NCBI GenBank assembly: GCA_020747015.1
Contig: JAGTJM010000034.1
Location: 124,001-188,000, forward strand
Length of the DNA: 64,000 nt
Origin: Pyrenochaeta sp. MPI-SDFR-AT-0127
Lineage: Eukaryota; Ascomycota; Dothideomycetes; Pleosporales; Cucurbitariaceae
Direction of reading: 5' to 3'
In this document: positions 10,134 through 20,691 of the stretch, piece after piece
Numbering within the stretch: the stretch's first letter is position 1
Layout of the letters: every line of letters begins with the position of its first letter
Notes under the pieces: generated by a model
Told to the model about the DNA's origin: nothing
The model's database searches: none
What the model saw: the letters and a program-made list of their open reading frames with translations, nothing else
Program-made: the position numbers and the translations under genes

Positions 10134-11729
10134 CTATCGAACACAATGCCAACTGTCCTCGTTCTTCGCATCGCCAACTCCCTTGTACTGATTCCTATAC
10201 GGCCACCGACAATGCCTCCTCTTATAGTCCACACCATTAGCCAGACTGCCGCCACGGACTGCAATCCCGGTGATTGTATCTGGAGCAATACCTCGCTCGA
10301 CCCACTGGACAGTTGCCATTAACACATTCTCGTCCGGCCTCAGACTCGCGGTGTTGGCCTTGCGGTTTCCGATGAAACCAGCCCCGTTTCCACGACCGCA
10401 GTGTTGCAAGCCTGAGATGCGGAAAAAGCGATAGAACTCATCTAGGCGCGCTGGCGATTGACCCATTGTTCGGGATACATGTTCGTAGTACCGTGGCGAG
10501 ATTTCGCTGCTGATAATACCGTCCTGGGAGCCGTGGTAGTGGAGAATCTTGCCACCTCTTTTCTTATATGCGGACAGATCGCCGTGCCAGGTCTCGATGC
10601 CGCCGAGGTTGAGACGTGAGGAAAGATCATAGTCTGCAGGCTTAAGAGTTGCTGGATCCCAATTAGGATCGCTGAGGACGGCATATTTGAACCAGTCTGA
10701 CGATCCGAAGGGAATGCCATTGAACATTGCAAAAGGGGCTTCAGCACCTTCAGCACCTGGTTGTAGGCGTGGGTAAACGAAGCTTCCATCAGCAGACCGC
10801 AAAGGAGAGTAAATCTTGCGGACTGTTTCTGCTTGGGTAGGTGTGAGACAGCTGGAATTTTGTCCCTGCGCGCAGACGAGATCTTTAGGATCATATTGAC
10901 AAAGATCCGGTGCCTCGAGAATCCCGTCTACTACGCCGTCAAGCGCATCACACTTTGCGTGCACATCCTGATGGATGACTGGCCATAGTGCAAGGGGAGG
11001 AAATGTTCCGGATCCTGGAGGTCCAGTGAGGGGATAAAAGCCAGCGCTCCAGGACGTCAAGTTGTTGAAAGAGATTGCAGGCGCACCGGCAACTATCCCA
11101 TCGAAATCCTCAGGATATGCAAAGGCCGACTTGAATCCCTGCCTCCCACCCGTTGAGCAGCCCAGATAATAGCTTTTCGTGTGCCGTCTTTTGTAAAACG
11201 TCTGACTGATCTGTTTCCCTGCGACAACACCAACGTGAACCGCGCGATACGCAAAATCATTTATGACTTCGATGTTGTTGAAAAACGGTAGTCCAGACTG
11301 ACCATCGTGTCCGTTGTTGGTACCAACTGTCGAGAAACCCAGAGATGCCGCGTACTCAAGGTCTTCGTATGTGATACACCCACCCAATCCTCCGTTGCCA
11401 ATACTCAGGAATCGACCAGTCCAATTTAACGGAAGCCACGCCTCCATGCGAAGACTAGAGCGGGTTGAAGTCGTGATGTTCAGCCCTACACGGCACAAAT
11501 CGACAGAGACGAACTGAGCGGCCGGTTGGTTACAAGAAGGAGCGGTAGGAGGGAGTGCTAAGCTTGTGTTGGCAGGGACGAATTGGGTGAAAGAGATAGT
11601 CCCATCTTGGATTTTCAGTGAACTAGCAAGGTCGGCGCATTGCTTTGGGAAATCCACTGGTGCAGCTTGTCCGCCAACGACTTGAGCCAGGAACACGAGT
11701 GCCGCATTGAGAAGGCTGAGGGTAATCAT
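10134..11729 (-). CDS. Secreted feruloyl esterase / tannase-family protein
   Basis: A single-exon, 531-residue tannase-family esterase. The ATG at 11729 is chosen because it opens a signal peptide (MITLSLLNAALVFLAQ...). Longer in-frame sequence upstream lacks an ATG at its start and is not secretory. The family's CS-D-HC arrangement is intact: nucleophile Ser192 in GCSTGG, Asp403 in HGSQDG, and His443 in QHCGRG, with neighbouring Cys191 and Cys444 expected to form the conserved disulfide. A calcium-loop-like segment CDALDGVVDG lies at 260-269. Several Asn glycosylation sequons are present. The enzyme should hydrolyse ester bonds of ferulate or related hydroxycinnamates on plant polysaccharides, outside the cell. 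Similarity is closer to the FaeB type than to true tannases, but substrate cannot be settled from sequence alone. Confidence 0.93.
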   Translation of the reverse strand: MITLSLLNAALVFLAQVVGGQAAPVDFPKQCADLASSLKIQDGTISFTQFVPANTSLALPPTAPSCNQPAAQFVSVDLCRVGLNITTSTRSSLRMEAWLPLNWTGRFLSIGNGGLGGCITYEDLEYAASLGFSTVGTNNGHDGQSGLPFFNNIEVINDFAYRAVHVGVVAGKQISQTFYKRRHTKSYYLGCSTGGRQGFKSAFAYPEDFDGIVAGAPAISFNNLTSWSAGFYPLTGPPGSGTFPPLALWPVIHQDVHAKCDALDGVVDGILEAPDLCQYDPKDLVCAQGQNSSCLTPTQAETVRKIYSPLRSADGSFVYPRLQPGAEGAEAPFAMFNGIPFGSSDWFKYAVLSDPNWDPATLKPADYDLSSRLNLGGIETWHGDLSAYKKRGGKILHYHGSQDGIISSEISPRYYEHVSRTMGQSPARLDEFYRFFRISGLQHCGRGNGAGFIGNRKANTASLRPDENVLMATVQWVERGIAPDTITGIAVRGGSLANGVDYKRRHCRWPYRNQYKGVGDAKNEDSWHCVR

Positions 11730-13058
11730 GGCGCCGGTTTTGCTGTTGCTCTCGCAAGCACGACTGAGAAGTAGGTATTGTGAAGAAATGCTATGACCTG
11801 AACAGCAAGTCAAACGTCGTCCTTTCTATTTGTACTGCATGCCCGCATCGAACATAGAGTTCTACGTACTACACGAACTACAGGAACGTAAAGGTCTAAG
11901 TCTCTGAGCCAATCCAAGTCAATCACGTTCGGCTCGGCAGTTAGTATTCGAACTACCTATTCGCCTAAGGGCCGAGGTATTCGGGCCGAGATATTCGGGC
12001 CGAGTATACGTACACATTGTTTATTGTATCCATTGTTGGTCGAGGGGCCGGTTTTAATCTCGGAGCACGACAAGTTTATCCTCGAGCGGAGGTCCGTGAT
12101 TGGAAGTCGCCAGCAATTTGAGCGTGATTCGCCAATACGGACAATACGGCAGACTGGTATACAAGAAAGTTCTGCGCAACGGATTGTTGCTGCTTTACAA
12201 AGTAAGCTTTTGAGGAGTGCTTAGACGCAGCATAGCACACCACGGGAAATTGTTGCATACGCGTTCGGCCGGGCTGAGGTTGCCAATACTCTTAACCTGC
12301 AGAAAACGAACGTGTGGAGAAATACCAGCAGCGTATCAAAACTAGAGTTGAAGTATGAAAACTCGCGTTCGCATTCGGGGTAGACAATGTTTGAGAAAGA
12401 GGGCAGGCTTCCACAGTGGTTGTACAATCTACGAAGACTCGCATTCGTATTGGGGCAGTAAGTGCTTAGGGAACATACCAGGCCTATCCTATGATTGACC
12501 AAGTTGTGGTTGACTTTTAATATTAAGCCCCTGATAGATGTGTACGCAATGGTCAATTTTCTGCAAGATCACCAAACACATACATGTTGACTATCTGTCA
12601 GATAAAATGCTGAAATGCGCTTTTCAGTAATTGATGATTGCAATAATGGGTTATGTCTTTTTCTTGTTTTTTTCTACTGTGTTCTCTTGCCTTTTATACT
12701 TCCGGGACTTCCGTCGTATCGACCCTACTACATTGCCTACTACTGACATTGCCTGGTAGAGTAGCATGTATCTGACACTATCCCTTTCCCATCACCTTGG
12801 CAAACACATGCAAATTGTTATTTGAGAAGGTTGTCATGATGTTGAACAGGTTTTCCAACTGTGTCTGAAGCTGTGTATGGTCGCTTCTTCATTGTTTTCT
12901 ACTTTTTGTAATGGTGTCATACTTTTACGTCCCCTTTTCTGCCCTTGCTGTACTTTTTCTTGAGTATCAAAATACTCAAATAGCTTCATTCCCGCTCCAA
13001 CGATTGATTGTATGCACCCCTATGCTTTCAAACTTCTGTGTGGCTCTGTTTTTTGTCG
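11730..13058. other. Intergenic, no gene seen
   Basis: Between the esterase start and the MAPR-like relic I see only short open frames and one 14-bp tandem repeat. It probably contains the esterase promoter, but no distinct element is convincing. Confidence 0.5.
11969..12006. repeat. 14-bp tandem repeat (GGGCCGAGRTATTC), 2.7 units
   Basis: Units begin at 11969, 11983 and 11997 (partial), each GGGCCGAG(G/A)TATTC. The array lies about 240 bp upstream of the esterase start codon at 11729. Confidence 0.75.
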
Positions 13059-13559
13059 TCACCACTGTGCCTTAGCTTCCTCGGCCTCTGGGCTTCCCAC
13101 GGCCACCAGCTTGCCTACAACAAGATACTTCTTCTCGAACCTCTCTTCCCACCCCCTCATCGCCTCCAGCTGCTCGCCCTCCAGGTCCTCAAGTGTGTCC
13201 AGCGGACCATCCAGATCCTTGGTCAGCATCTCCTCATCAAAGCTGCACGCGCCAGGCCCCTACTCGCATCTCGTCCCGCAAAGTTTGCGTATGGACCACT
13301 CGGACCGTAGAAATTGCGGCTGGAGGTTACGTCGAAGGCGCGGCCACACACAGCAAGGTAGACGGGGCATGCCGTTGAGGCCATTGTAGGGGAAGAGCGA
13401 GGGCGGCGTAAAGGTGCGGAAGACGGTGGGAGGTGGGGCTCGGGGAAGGGTTTGTGGTGTTGACGGCTTGAGGCGGAGACAGACGAGGACAGCGAAGAGA
13501 GAGAAGACAACAAGATCAATGGGTCGCTGTATAATGTGCGCTCGGGCACACAATCCCAT
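13059..13559 (-). pseudogene. MAPR/Dap1-like heme-binding protein gene, frameshifted
   Basis: The minus strand encodes all parts of a membrane-associated progesterone receptor/Dap1 family protein in three pieces. The N-terminal piece (ATG at 13559) has a membrane helix, DLVVFSLFAVLVCL, and the family segment FTPPSLFPYNGLNGMP. The frame then shifts by one base inside a CCCC run near 13370. The core VYLAVCGRAFDVTSSRNFYG with GPYANFAGRDASRGLA follows. A second single-base shift near 13245 restores the frame of FDEEMLTKDLDGPLDTLEDL, which runs to the stop at 13059. MAPR proteins have a cytochrome-b5-like fold, bind heme and support cytochrome P450s in the ER. The two shifts nearly compensate. Either the gene is newly broken or the assembly has two indels here. 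Confidence 0.8.
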
Positions 13560-13831
13560 CCTCCAACTTCGCCAACGCCTGACATCTCAAGTCGCTGCCG
13601 CAACAGCTCGAACAACTCACTCTGCAGCTGTGCGTATGCGCTTTGTTTCCATGTCCTATGATTAGCACGCCGTCGTCGTCCGCAGATGATACGCAGCGCC
13701 CCTTCCTACTTGTATCATCTACCTTAAGACCGCAACGCAACTGCTGCCAATCGCCCAATCTATGCATGCAAATATAAGCTAGCTCGCTGTGATACTGAGA
13801 GCACGGCCCAACAGCGCCCACCAACATTGGC

Positions 13832-14020
13832 TCAGTGCAAGACTCTGCAATCGTGTTGCAGCCCCGAAAGCCTCGCACCATATGCGCTGTCCATATTCTT
13901 CTTCTGAAGTATGCGTGTAGCCTCCGCTTCGAGAAATGCGCCGCTTCCCAACTCCTCATCCTTCACCAGCTTATTGACCACTTCGTTTGTACGTCTCGCA
14001 AGCTCGCCAACATTGAGCAT
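13832..14020 (-). CDS. Possible exon of an unrecognised protein
   Basis: A 62-residue open frame from the ATG at 14020 with protein-like, charged, helical composition (for example ELARRTNEVVNKLVKDEELG). The codons just upstream contain a stop, so an upstream exon would have to join near 14035, at a possible TAG acceptor. I recognise no family. It may be a fragment or chance. Confidence 0.25.
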   Translation of the reverse strand: MLNVGELARRTNEVVNKLVKDEELGSGAFLEAEATRILQKKNMDSAYGARLSGLQHDCRVLH

Positions 14021-14387
14021 CAAGGCGGGGACTCGCTAGTCTTTGGCTCATCGAGATGACGTCTAACGCACTGTCGACATTCTTTCTTATTAAGCCGTCG
14101 ATTACTGTCCATCAGGGAAGGGTGGGTCTCACTGCCTCCTAGCGCATACGAGGGGAATTCGCACGGACAAGTTTCCACACAGAAGTGATATGTTGCCGCC
14201 AGAAAGGCCCCTGTCACTTTCCGTCGTACGTGAAAAGAGGCAGTACCTACCTCAGTACTTCTCGCATATTATATATGGAAAGAGTGTATTTGCTGCGAAC
14301 CTCATCTAGGTCCCTCGGTAATAAGCATGGCGCTTCCGCAAAACCACCATCAAGCTGCAGGTTCCCCGCTCAATGAAGCTTCTTTAG

Positions 14388-14827
14388 CTACATCAGCTCG
14401 CCACCAATCGGGCTATGGAGCTCTCGCGGCCCTTCGTTGCCTCTTCTGAAAAACTCGCATGTCTTCGAGCGGTCGAATGAGGCTGGGAGGCGCGGCATGC
14501 AATGAATTTTTACGAGTTCATCAAGAGCTGCATGCTCATCGGCAGAGTTGGGAACAATCAATTCAAGCCCACTGGATCTGATAAGATGAAGCCAAACAGA
14601 CCATGTAAGCAGTGCATTTACCTGTCTGGCACTACGCCCCCCCAAATTACGCGGACTTCAACTCCCCCGCTATACGCCTGGAGGCGTCTAAACCAGTTTA
14701 GAGGGTAAAGAAGCTCGTGCACAGTATTATCCTTCGATAGTGTAAAGCATATTGGCCTCAAATATAGATATATCCTACTCCTCAAGCTTACATATCTGCT
14801 CCAATATAATCGGGAGAAATATATCAT
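14388..14827 (-). CDS. Possible two-exon hypothetical protein fragment
   Basis: An open frame ending GGVVPDRQ is followed by GTAAAT, then 44 bases with a CAG acceptor. The next exon contains SGLELIVPNSADEHAALDEL and ends at the stop at 14388. The second exon faintly resembles C-terminal segments of Asp/Glu racemase-type proteins, but this is too weak to name. No convincing start is visible upstream. Confidence 0.25.
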
Positions 14828-14961
14828 TCTTAGTGCTATGAAAATCCTTGCATGTGCAATTTCTACAATTCTCTAAGTTGTTGCCTGCGTAGACTAATGT
14901 CCTTAATGTTTACTCGGCACAAGTTTTTCTAGTGTCTGTTTAACATTACTACCAACTGTGT

Positions 14962-15213
14962 TTAAAGGCTGCTACGATGGATTAGCGGCTGCCCTGGAAG
15001 GGTGAAGCTACAATAAGAAGTCCTTTGTACCTGATCATTGCCTTCAACCATATCTACAAATTCATGCTCCGCCTCAACAGCTGAATCAGGCAAGCCACGT
15101 TTCACCCCCGCATCATGCTCACGGGCTTCTTGTTCGGCTCTGTGGATAAAATCGTGACCTTCTTTGACGGCTTCGTCATCCAGTCCGTGGCCGCTAGGAC
15201 GTCTTTCCGTCAT
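14962..15213 (-). CDS. Small hydrophilic hypothetical protein
   Basis: From the ATG at 15213 the frame encodes a charged, helical protein rich in Glu, Asp, His and Arg (HDFIHRAEQEAREHDAG). Read straight through it has 83 residues. Alternatively, a GTACAA donor after VEGNDQ and a CCAG acceptor 37 bases later would shorten it to end GSR. There is no signal peptide or membrane segment, and I do not recognise it. Composition and a clean ATG suggest a real small gene. Confidence 0.4.
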   Translation of the reverse strand: MTERRPSGHGLDDEAVKEGHDFIHRAEQEAREHDAGVKRGLPDSAVEAEHEFVDMVEGNDQVQRTSYCSFTLPGQPLIHRSSL

Positions 15214-15229
15214 GGCACTTAAGATTTAG

Positions 15230-16245
15230 AAAGCAGATGTGAGTGTCAGTGTAAAAGGGTTTACTGTAAGTAAGCAAGAGAGGCAGGACTAACGAAGGAG
15301 TATTTAAAAAATTATAATAAATTTTCTATCACAGTATATCTCACACAGTCTAGCGACAGTCGGGGACGGGATATTGCCACCTTTTTTGTGCCCGGTGCGC
15401 GGGGTCGACTTACAGTATTGGACAAGATTTTATGAAGTAGAGGGGTAGGGAGGTGTTCTCTCCCAATTATCGTGTTTGATGCATGGATTGACTTGAAATT
15501 GTGGTTGGCGCGACGTCATGCGGTGTAGATCTGTCTATATTTGTGAGATTCACGAGGATTCGATGATCGCTTCGGTGGCGTTCGCTTGTGGATTACGTGA
15601 TACACGTCTCACATGGCTCAACTGGATGCACCACTTATTAAGAACAAAAAGCGGGGCAAGAGTGTGGAGCCGAGAGTCCCAGCTGCAGCCTGTCCGTCTA
15701 GAACGTGTGAGATGCTCCTCACCCATGATCCCGGCTTTAATGGACCAGACTTTCGGAATGTTGTGCAACAATAATAATGCCTACAATGACGGAGACTGTC
15801 CATTTATTAGAGAGAGCTTGCTGGCCAAGCAGGTTAGGTTATCAGACTCACATGCGGTGTATCGGCTCAAGGTGATATGGAAGACCGGGGGATTCTTTAT
15901 TAATGATATAAGTTAGCGGATCAAGTCCGAGGAAATCCGCCTAGCTAAATACATGTCAAAGGCTCTACTAATCTAACTTGCCTAAGGATCGACACCGAGG
16001 GCAGTTTTGCGTAGATGGTGGCATGAGATGTAGTGACTAACGTTTTGAACTTTCCCAGGGTTACCCTCGCGAGTGTTCTTGAACCCAGCATATGATCATA
16101 CCCATCCGTCAAGTTGTCGGTCGCGGCCTGGGGAGGAAGCGCGCGGATTTACGCTAATAGCGCACCAGAAGTTGATCATATTTGCAACGAGCAAACACCT
16201 CCACAGGCCAGAGGAATCCGAAACTACTCTCGTATCCATGTGAGC
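15230..16245. other. Intergenic, no gene seen
   Basis: One 132-codon plus-strand open frame (15518-15916) has no protein-like character. I see nothing else of note. Confidence 0.5.
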
Positions 16246-17895
16246 CTATCGCACAGAACTCAACTTCAACACCAATTTCTCGCCCAATGGGTGTCCAAGA
16301 AAGGTATCTTGCTGCTCCATTCCCTCATCATCAATAATACTCGTTGTATAATTCGTATAGATTGCTGCAATCACGATTTTCATCACTACCAGCATGATTA
16401 GCTTCCGGTATTTCACAAGCTTTGCCCGATATTAATTATCTGTCTCCCAACAATTCTAGTTCTAGAAAACCATTTCAAAACTGGGATGTGAGTGAAAAAG
16501 TCATCGCGTACCTAGCACAACAAAGTATCTCCCAAGACAAGTCCTCGGGCCGCTCCCAAACGCCCAAAACCAACGCCTCATCTCCTCCAACCGCGCAGGA
16601 TCCTGCTCTTTCATCCACCGCTCGGGTTCCCAGGATGAGGCATTAGGAAACACATCTTCATTGTGATGCATGCAGAATACGGTTGTGCTTATCTGCACAC
16701 CACCAGGGACATAGAACCGCTTTTCAAGGGTGCAGCCTCCAGGTGGTGTGATGCGGAATTGCGGTGCCTGTGATGCTGGGTAGAGTCGAAGCGTCTCTTG
16801 AATGATAGCGTCGAGAAGGGGGAGAGCGTCCAAGCTCTGAAAGCTCGGTAGTCGCTGGGCCACCTGGTTCCCAGTAAAATTTGGCTGGAACGTAGGCTGA
16901 ATGGGCGGTTCCAGCGTGCATAATTCATTCCGCAGACGGGCTTGTAGTGATGGTCGTTTGGATAACTCCCACTGTAGAAATGTTAGTGTGGTCCTTGTGC
17001 CTTCTGGCCCGGCCACGAAATGGTCCAGAGTCTCAGATGCTATGGCTGGGTCAATGACCACATTTGCCCTTAGAGGTTCTTTGGAAAGGCGGTTCTGAAG
17101 CATATCATAAACCACTGGCTCTGTTGACGAAGATGTCGAGCTCTTCGGCTTTTCAGAAGACTGCTGTAGAAGCACGTTCGCAGCTCGACAAAGTTTGAGC
17201 CCATGTGCTTCTATTTCTTGCTTCGCTTTCTCAGTTTGCGCAGAGTTTTGGAATAAAGCGTTGTGGCTGTGGAAATAGTCTTGGCACTCAGTCGCGTTGC
17301 AGGTCAGATTTGTTGAGTTCGTGAGGCCGAATAAAAATGCAGACATGAAGTCTGCACCAAGGGCACCATTAACTTGATATAAATCTAAAGTCTTGTTATC
17401 CTGGGCGGTGGACTTGAGAATCGAAAATAATCTGTCAAAAACAATGACACTAGCCAGCTTTCGCATATCATGAGAGTTTAAGAGATAGGACTTCGAATAG
17501 ATGTGAGAAAGGATGCGTCGGCGATCCGCATGGTCCTTAGGCGACGCCATCGAAACGAGGTTTGCCACTCCGTAGTTTATGAACTGTTCAGCATACCATC
17601 TCGGTTTCCGGAACCCACCTACATAGATCTGACGAAGACCGTCAAGCGAAGCAACGCTAATCTCATTTGGTCCCAGACGCACAATGGGCCCTTTACGTCG
17701 GTGAGCGGAGAAAATAGATGGGATTCCTTCGCGACCGCCCCTCCGTTTCCACCAGATCCATACTGGGTGGACCGCGCAAGTAAAGTGAGCATTAGGGATT
17801 TTAGAAAGTGGAGAAAGGAGTGTTGGGTAGATGAGGTAGTGGTATGCACAGAATATGAGAACGAGAGTGACTCCAAGTGTTGAGAGAGATGTCAT
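16246..17895 (-). CDS. Cytochrome P450 monooxygenase
   Basis: Two exons, 17895-16512 and 16385-16246, joined over a 126-bp intron (donor GTACGC, branch GCTAATC, acceptor GGTAG), give 507 residues. An N-terminal membrane anchor spans about residues 5-30. The I-helix has AGPEGTRTT at 295-303, the K-helix ExxR is ETLR at 367-370, and the PERF-like motif is WEPERW at 422-427. The heme loop is FGSGPRTCLG at 446-455 with proximal Cys453. The second exon supplies the conserved C-terminal IAAIYTNYTTSIIDDEG; without it the protein would stop just after the heme loop. It should be an ER-bound, NADPH-P450-reductase-dependent monooxygenase, probably of specialised metabolism. The CYP family and substrate cannot be assigned here, and no biosynthetic core enzyme lies nearby. 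Confidence 0.93.
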
Positions 17896-18178
17896 GCTTG
17901 CGGGGAATTACTAAAGGATCGTTCTGAGGGGGAGAACGAGCTTATCAGCTTGTGCGCCAACAGTGTGCTCGGTTAGCCTTACCAAAAGAGGCTAATCATC
18001 AATTCTTTTGCGCGTCTTGCGATACCCACAATTAGGAGATAGATGGAGAATAGTGTATTAGTGCAGACGAACGCAAATTATTGCGCCTTGTGATCGTGTT
18101 ACTTATATTCAAAAACGCACGAACTATTTGTAAATGAGGTCAAATGTAGTCCATAAGCCTCAGAGGCTTGATACTTTT

Positions 18179-20030
18179 CTACTCGCTGCGACGAACGTAT
18201 GTAACAGGTCCGTTATAAGTCTTTCGTCCTTTCAAAGCGTAGTAAATTAGAGCCACTAACATTGTGAACCCTGTGACGAGAACGTTCCAATTCATCTGAG
18301 CGGGAGTGGGGTTCTTATTCAATGGGAAGAAAGGGAAGACGAAAGCCAGGACTAGAAAACACAACGCGATAGCGTTGATGGCCAAACCAGCTCTTCCTAA
18401 ATTGAACTGGGATGGCAAGAGGGGTTCTCCAACGAGGCGTTTTCGGAAGATACACGATATTGCAAGAATATACGAGCCTACTGTTCCAACCTGGCCGATT
18501 GATATGATGACGTTAAAGGCAATAGACGAGCCAATGATGATAAGACTGAGCAATGCGGTAATAATGAGCGTGGTAATAACCGCATTGAGCGGAATGTCCC
18601 AGCCAGCAGGAATCTAAAAACCATCAGTTTTGTTGTACTCCAGATTTTGACAGATGAGCAGCTTACATGTGAAAGCCATCGTGAGCCAGGAAGCCCTTGG
18701 TCTCGCGCAAACGCAAAGAGCTGGCGCGAGACCGTAGTAGCCAGGTTGACGGCAGCGAAGAGAAGCAAGGTCGCAACCACGGCAGCCATGATGGATGTTC
18801 CATTCCGGGATTGAGTGGCATTGAGAAGGACTTGGATATAAGGCTGTCCGGTTGGGGTGACGAGGATTTCTTCGACATTTCCAAGTGTTGACATGATAGT
18901 TATGGTCATAACAAATCCGAGGGTGTAGTTGAGGACAGCTGTAGCTATCATGGACCTTGGTAGCGCCCATGATGCATCCTTGAGCTCTTCGGACAAATGG
19001 CATGCCGCGTCGGCTCCGATCAAGGTGATAACGGGCCCGGTCAATCCCACGAGACATGATAACCCAATGTTTCCCCAGCCACCATTATCTTGAAACTCGG
19101 TGAACACCGCGTGTGGATCTGATCGAGGGCCCAGGACCCATAGCACAACAACAAAGCTTATGAATCCAAATATATGTAGAATCACTACAATGCCTTCCAT
19201 CAGTGGAAGTGTTCGGACGAGAACAGTATTCCAGAGGATTGCAAACAGCGCGGTGGCGATACAGAGAAGCGTACTCTGCCAGCCTGTAATGATGTAGTCA
19301 GGCACATTCAAGGCCACTAATCCCTGAAGTTGTAAAGCGACAGCGTAAGCCGTGCTTGCCATTGCTGCCTGCCAACCTATGACGGAAAACCATCCTACAA
19401 CAAATCAGCCGTCTGAGATTGTTGTGCACAAGGGCTCACGAACCGGTGATATAGCTTAAAAATTTCTGATGTTTCGGAGGCGCAAATTCTGAAACCCAGT
19501 GGTATTGGCCTCCTGCCGTTGGTGCCCTGTTCGGTCAGTTTTCGCGTTGATCTCTACTCACAACAGTAAAGTCTCACATTGAAGCCATCTCAGCTAAGGA
19601 GAGAACCACGAAGAACATGCCAACACAGGCAACGAGGAACATCCAGATACCGCCGGCGGTCCCTCCATTCATCAGGGAAAGGGAAACGATGCTGATAATT
19701 TGAATTAGTCATTCGCCTAGTAGCAGAATATGATGCTGTGTCGTACACGAGTGCATATTCCCAAGTGCATCCCATAACGACAGCATAGCCAAAAATTGAA
19801 TGAAGACGGAAATTACGCTGGCAACACAGGTTAAACTCGCTCAAAGGTTTCAGGAAGTGAGAGACACATACCCTCAGTTGCTGCAGTTTTCCCATGCGAT
19901 GCATATCGCTGCCATCTCGCGCTGTGCCGCCTTTCGCAGAGACGGCTGGATCGCTGTCAGAGAACTCATTTTCGCCATAGGTGTGGTTGGTCAAAGATGA
20001 TTTGACTTCGCTCACAGGTTGTGGGGACAT
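18179..20030 (-). CDS. Amino-acid/GABA/choline-type permease (APC superfamily)
   Basis: Six exons: 20030-19872, 19817-19747, 19691-19578, 19526-19444, 19394-18667 and 18613-18179. Five introns of 49-55 bp separate them, and together the exons encode 529 residues. All junctions keep frame and restore family sequence, for example LRRNFRLHSIFGYAV and NGGTAGGIWMFLVAC. The N-terminus is hydrophilic (about 60 residues), followed by some twelve hydrophobic segments. EGIVVILHIFGF and GADAACHLSEELKDAS are characteristic of the yeast GABA permease/choline transporter branch of the amino-acid-polyamine-organocation transporters. The substrate could be GABA, choline or another amino acid. It is divergently placed to the rhodopsin-like gene, with 661 bp between the start codons. 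Confidence 0.92.
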
Positions 20031-20691
20031 GGCTCACCACCGGACGGGTAAGACAAAATGGAAGACTTTGGTTTTTTCTTGGGGGCTGAACGAGAACAAA
20101 ACCCGGGCAACTGGTATCCATTAAGAGTGTGCGAAGGAAAGTCGTGTTAATGTTGAAGTGCGGGAAGGACATTTGTTGCACATGCATCATGCAGCAGGGG
20201 TGGGCTCGCAAGCACAATTTGACTGGACCGGATCACCCGCGGGAACAGCCCGTGCGCGATGCAAGCCTGCCCTCAGCTCGTACGGGGGAGTGCCGGTGCA
20301 CGTCTCAAAAGAAATGCGCCAAGCTCGCAACACGGAATGGCCAGTTGCACCACCAGCCGTCTGGCCAGTACCATCGCTGCTCCCATCTCAAATAGAAAGG
20401 TTAAACTTTATCATGAGCGGCCCATTCCTGCCGAGTCCTGCGCCCCCGGGACAGGGCGGCACATCACAGGGAGGGTCCAGCTTGGCCATACTTGCTGTGC
20501 CGCATCGCTACGGACTTTCGTGTCGCTGAATGAACACCACCCTTCACGCAATGCAACGCCTCGACCCATCGGTCAGAGTCCATCTGCGAGTTTAGATATG
20601 CCTGTCGGTCCGTCAGTTCAGAGTCGGACTCCATTGCCATCTTCAACCTCCCGACCACCATTCCCACGACTTCGCAGCTTCGGCGCTTCCC
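20031..20691. other. Divergent intergenic/promoter region
   Basis: This stretch separates the permease start (minus) from the rhodopsin-like gene start (plus), so it should hold both promoters. It contains overlapping GC-rich open frames without protein-like features. Confidence 0.5.

Noticed and set aside
15518..15916. 132-codon plus-strand open frame
   Set aside because: It has an ATG, but composition is not protein-like, no domain is recognisable, and there is no supporting intron or promoter.
18179..18613. Treating the 3' permease segment as a separate 124-residue gene
   Set aside because: It joins the preceding exon in phase over a 53-bp intron and supplies the last transmembrane helices of the same permease.
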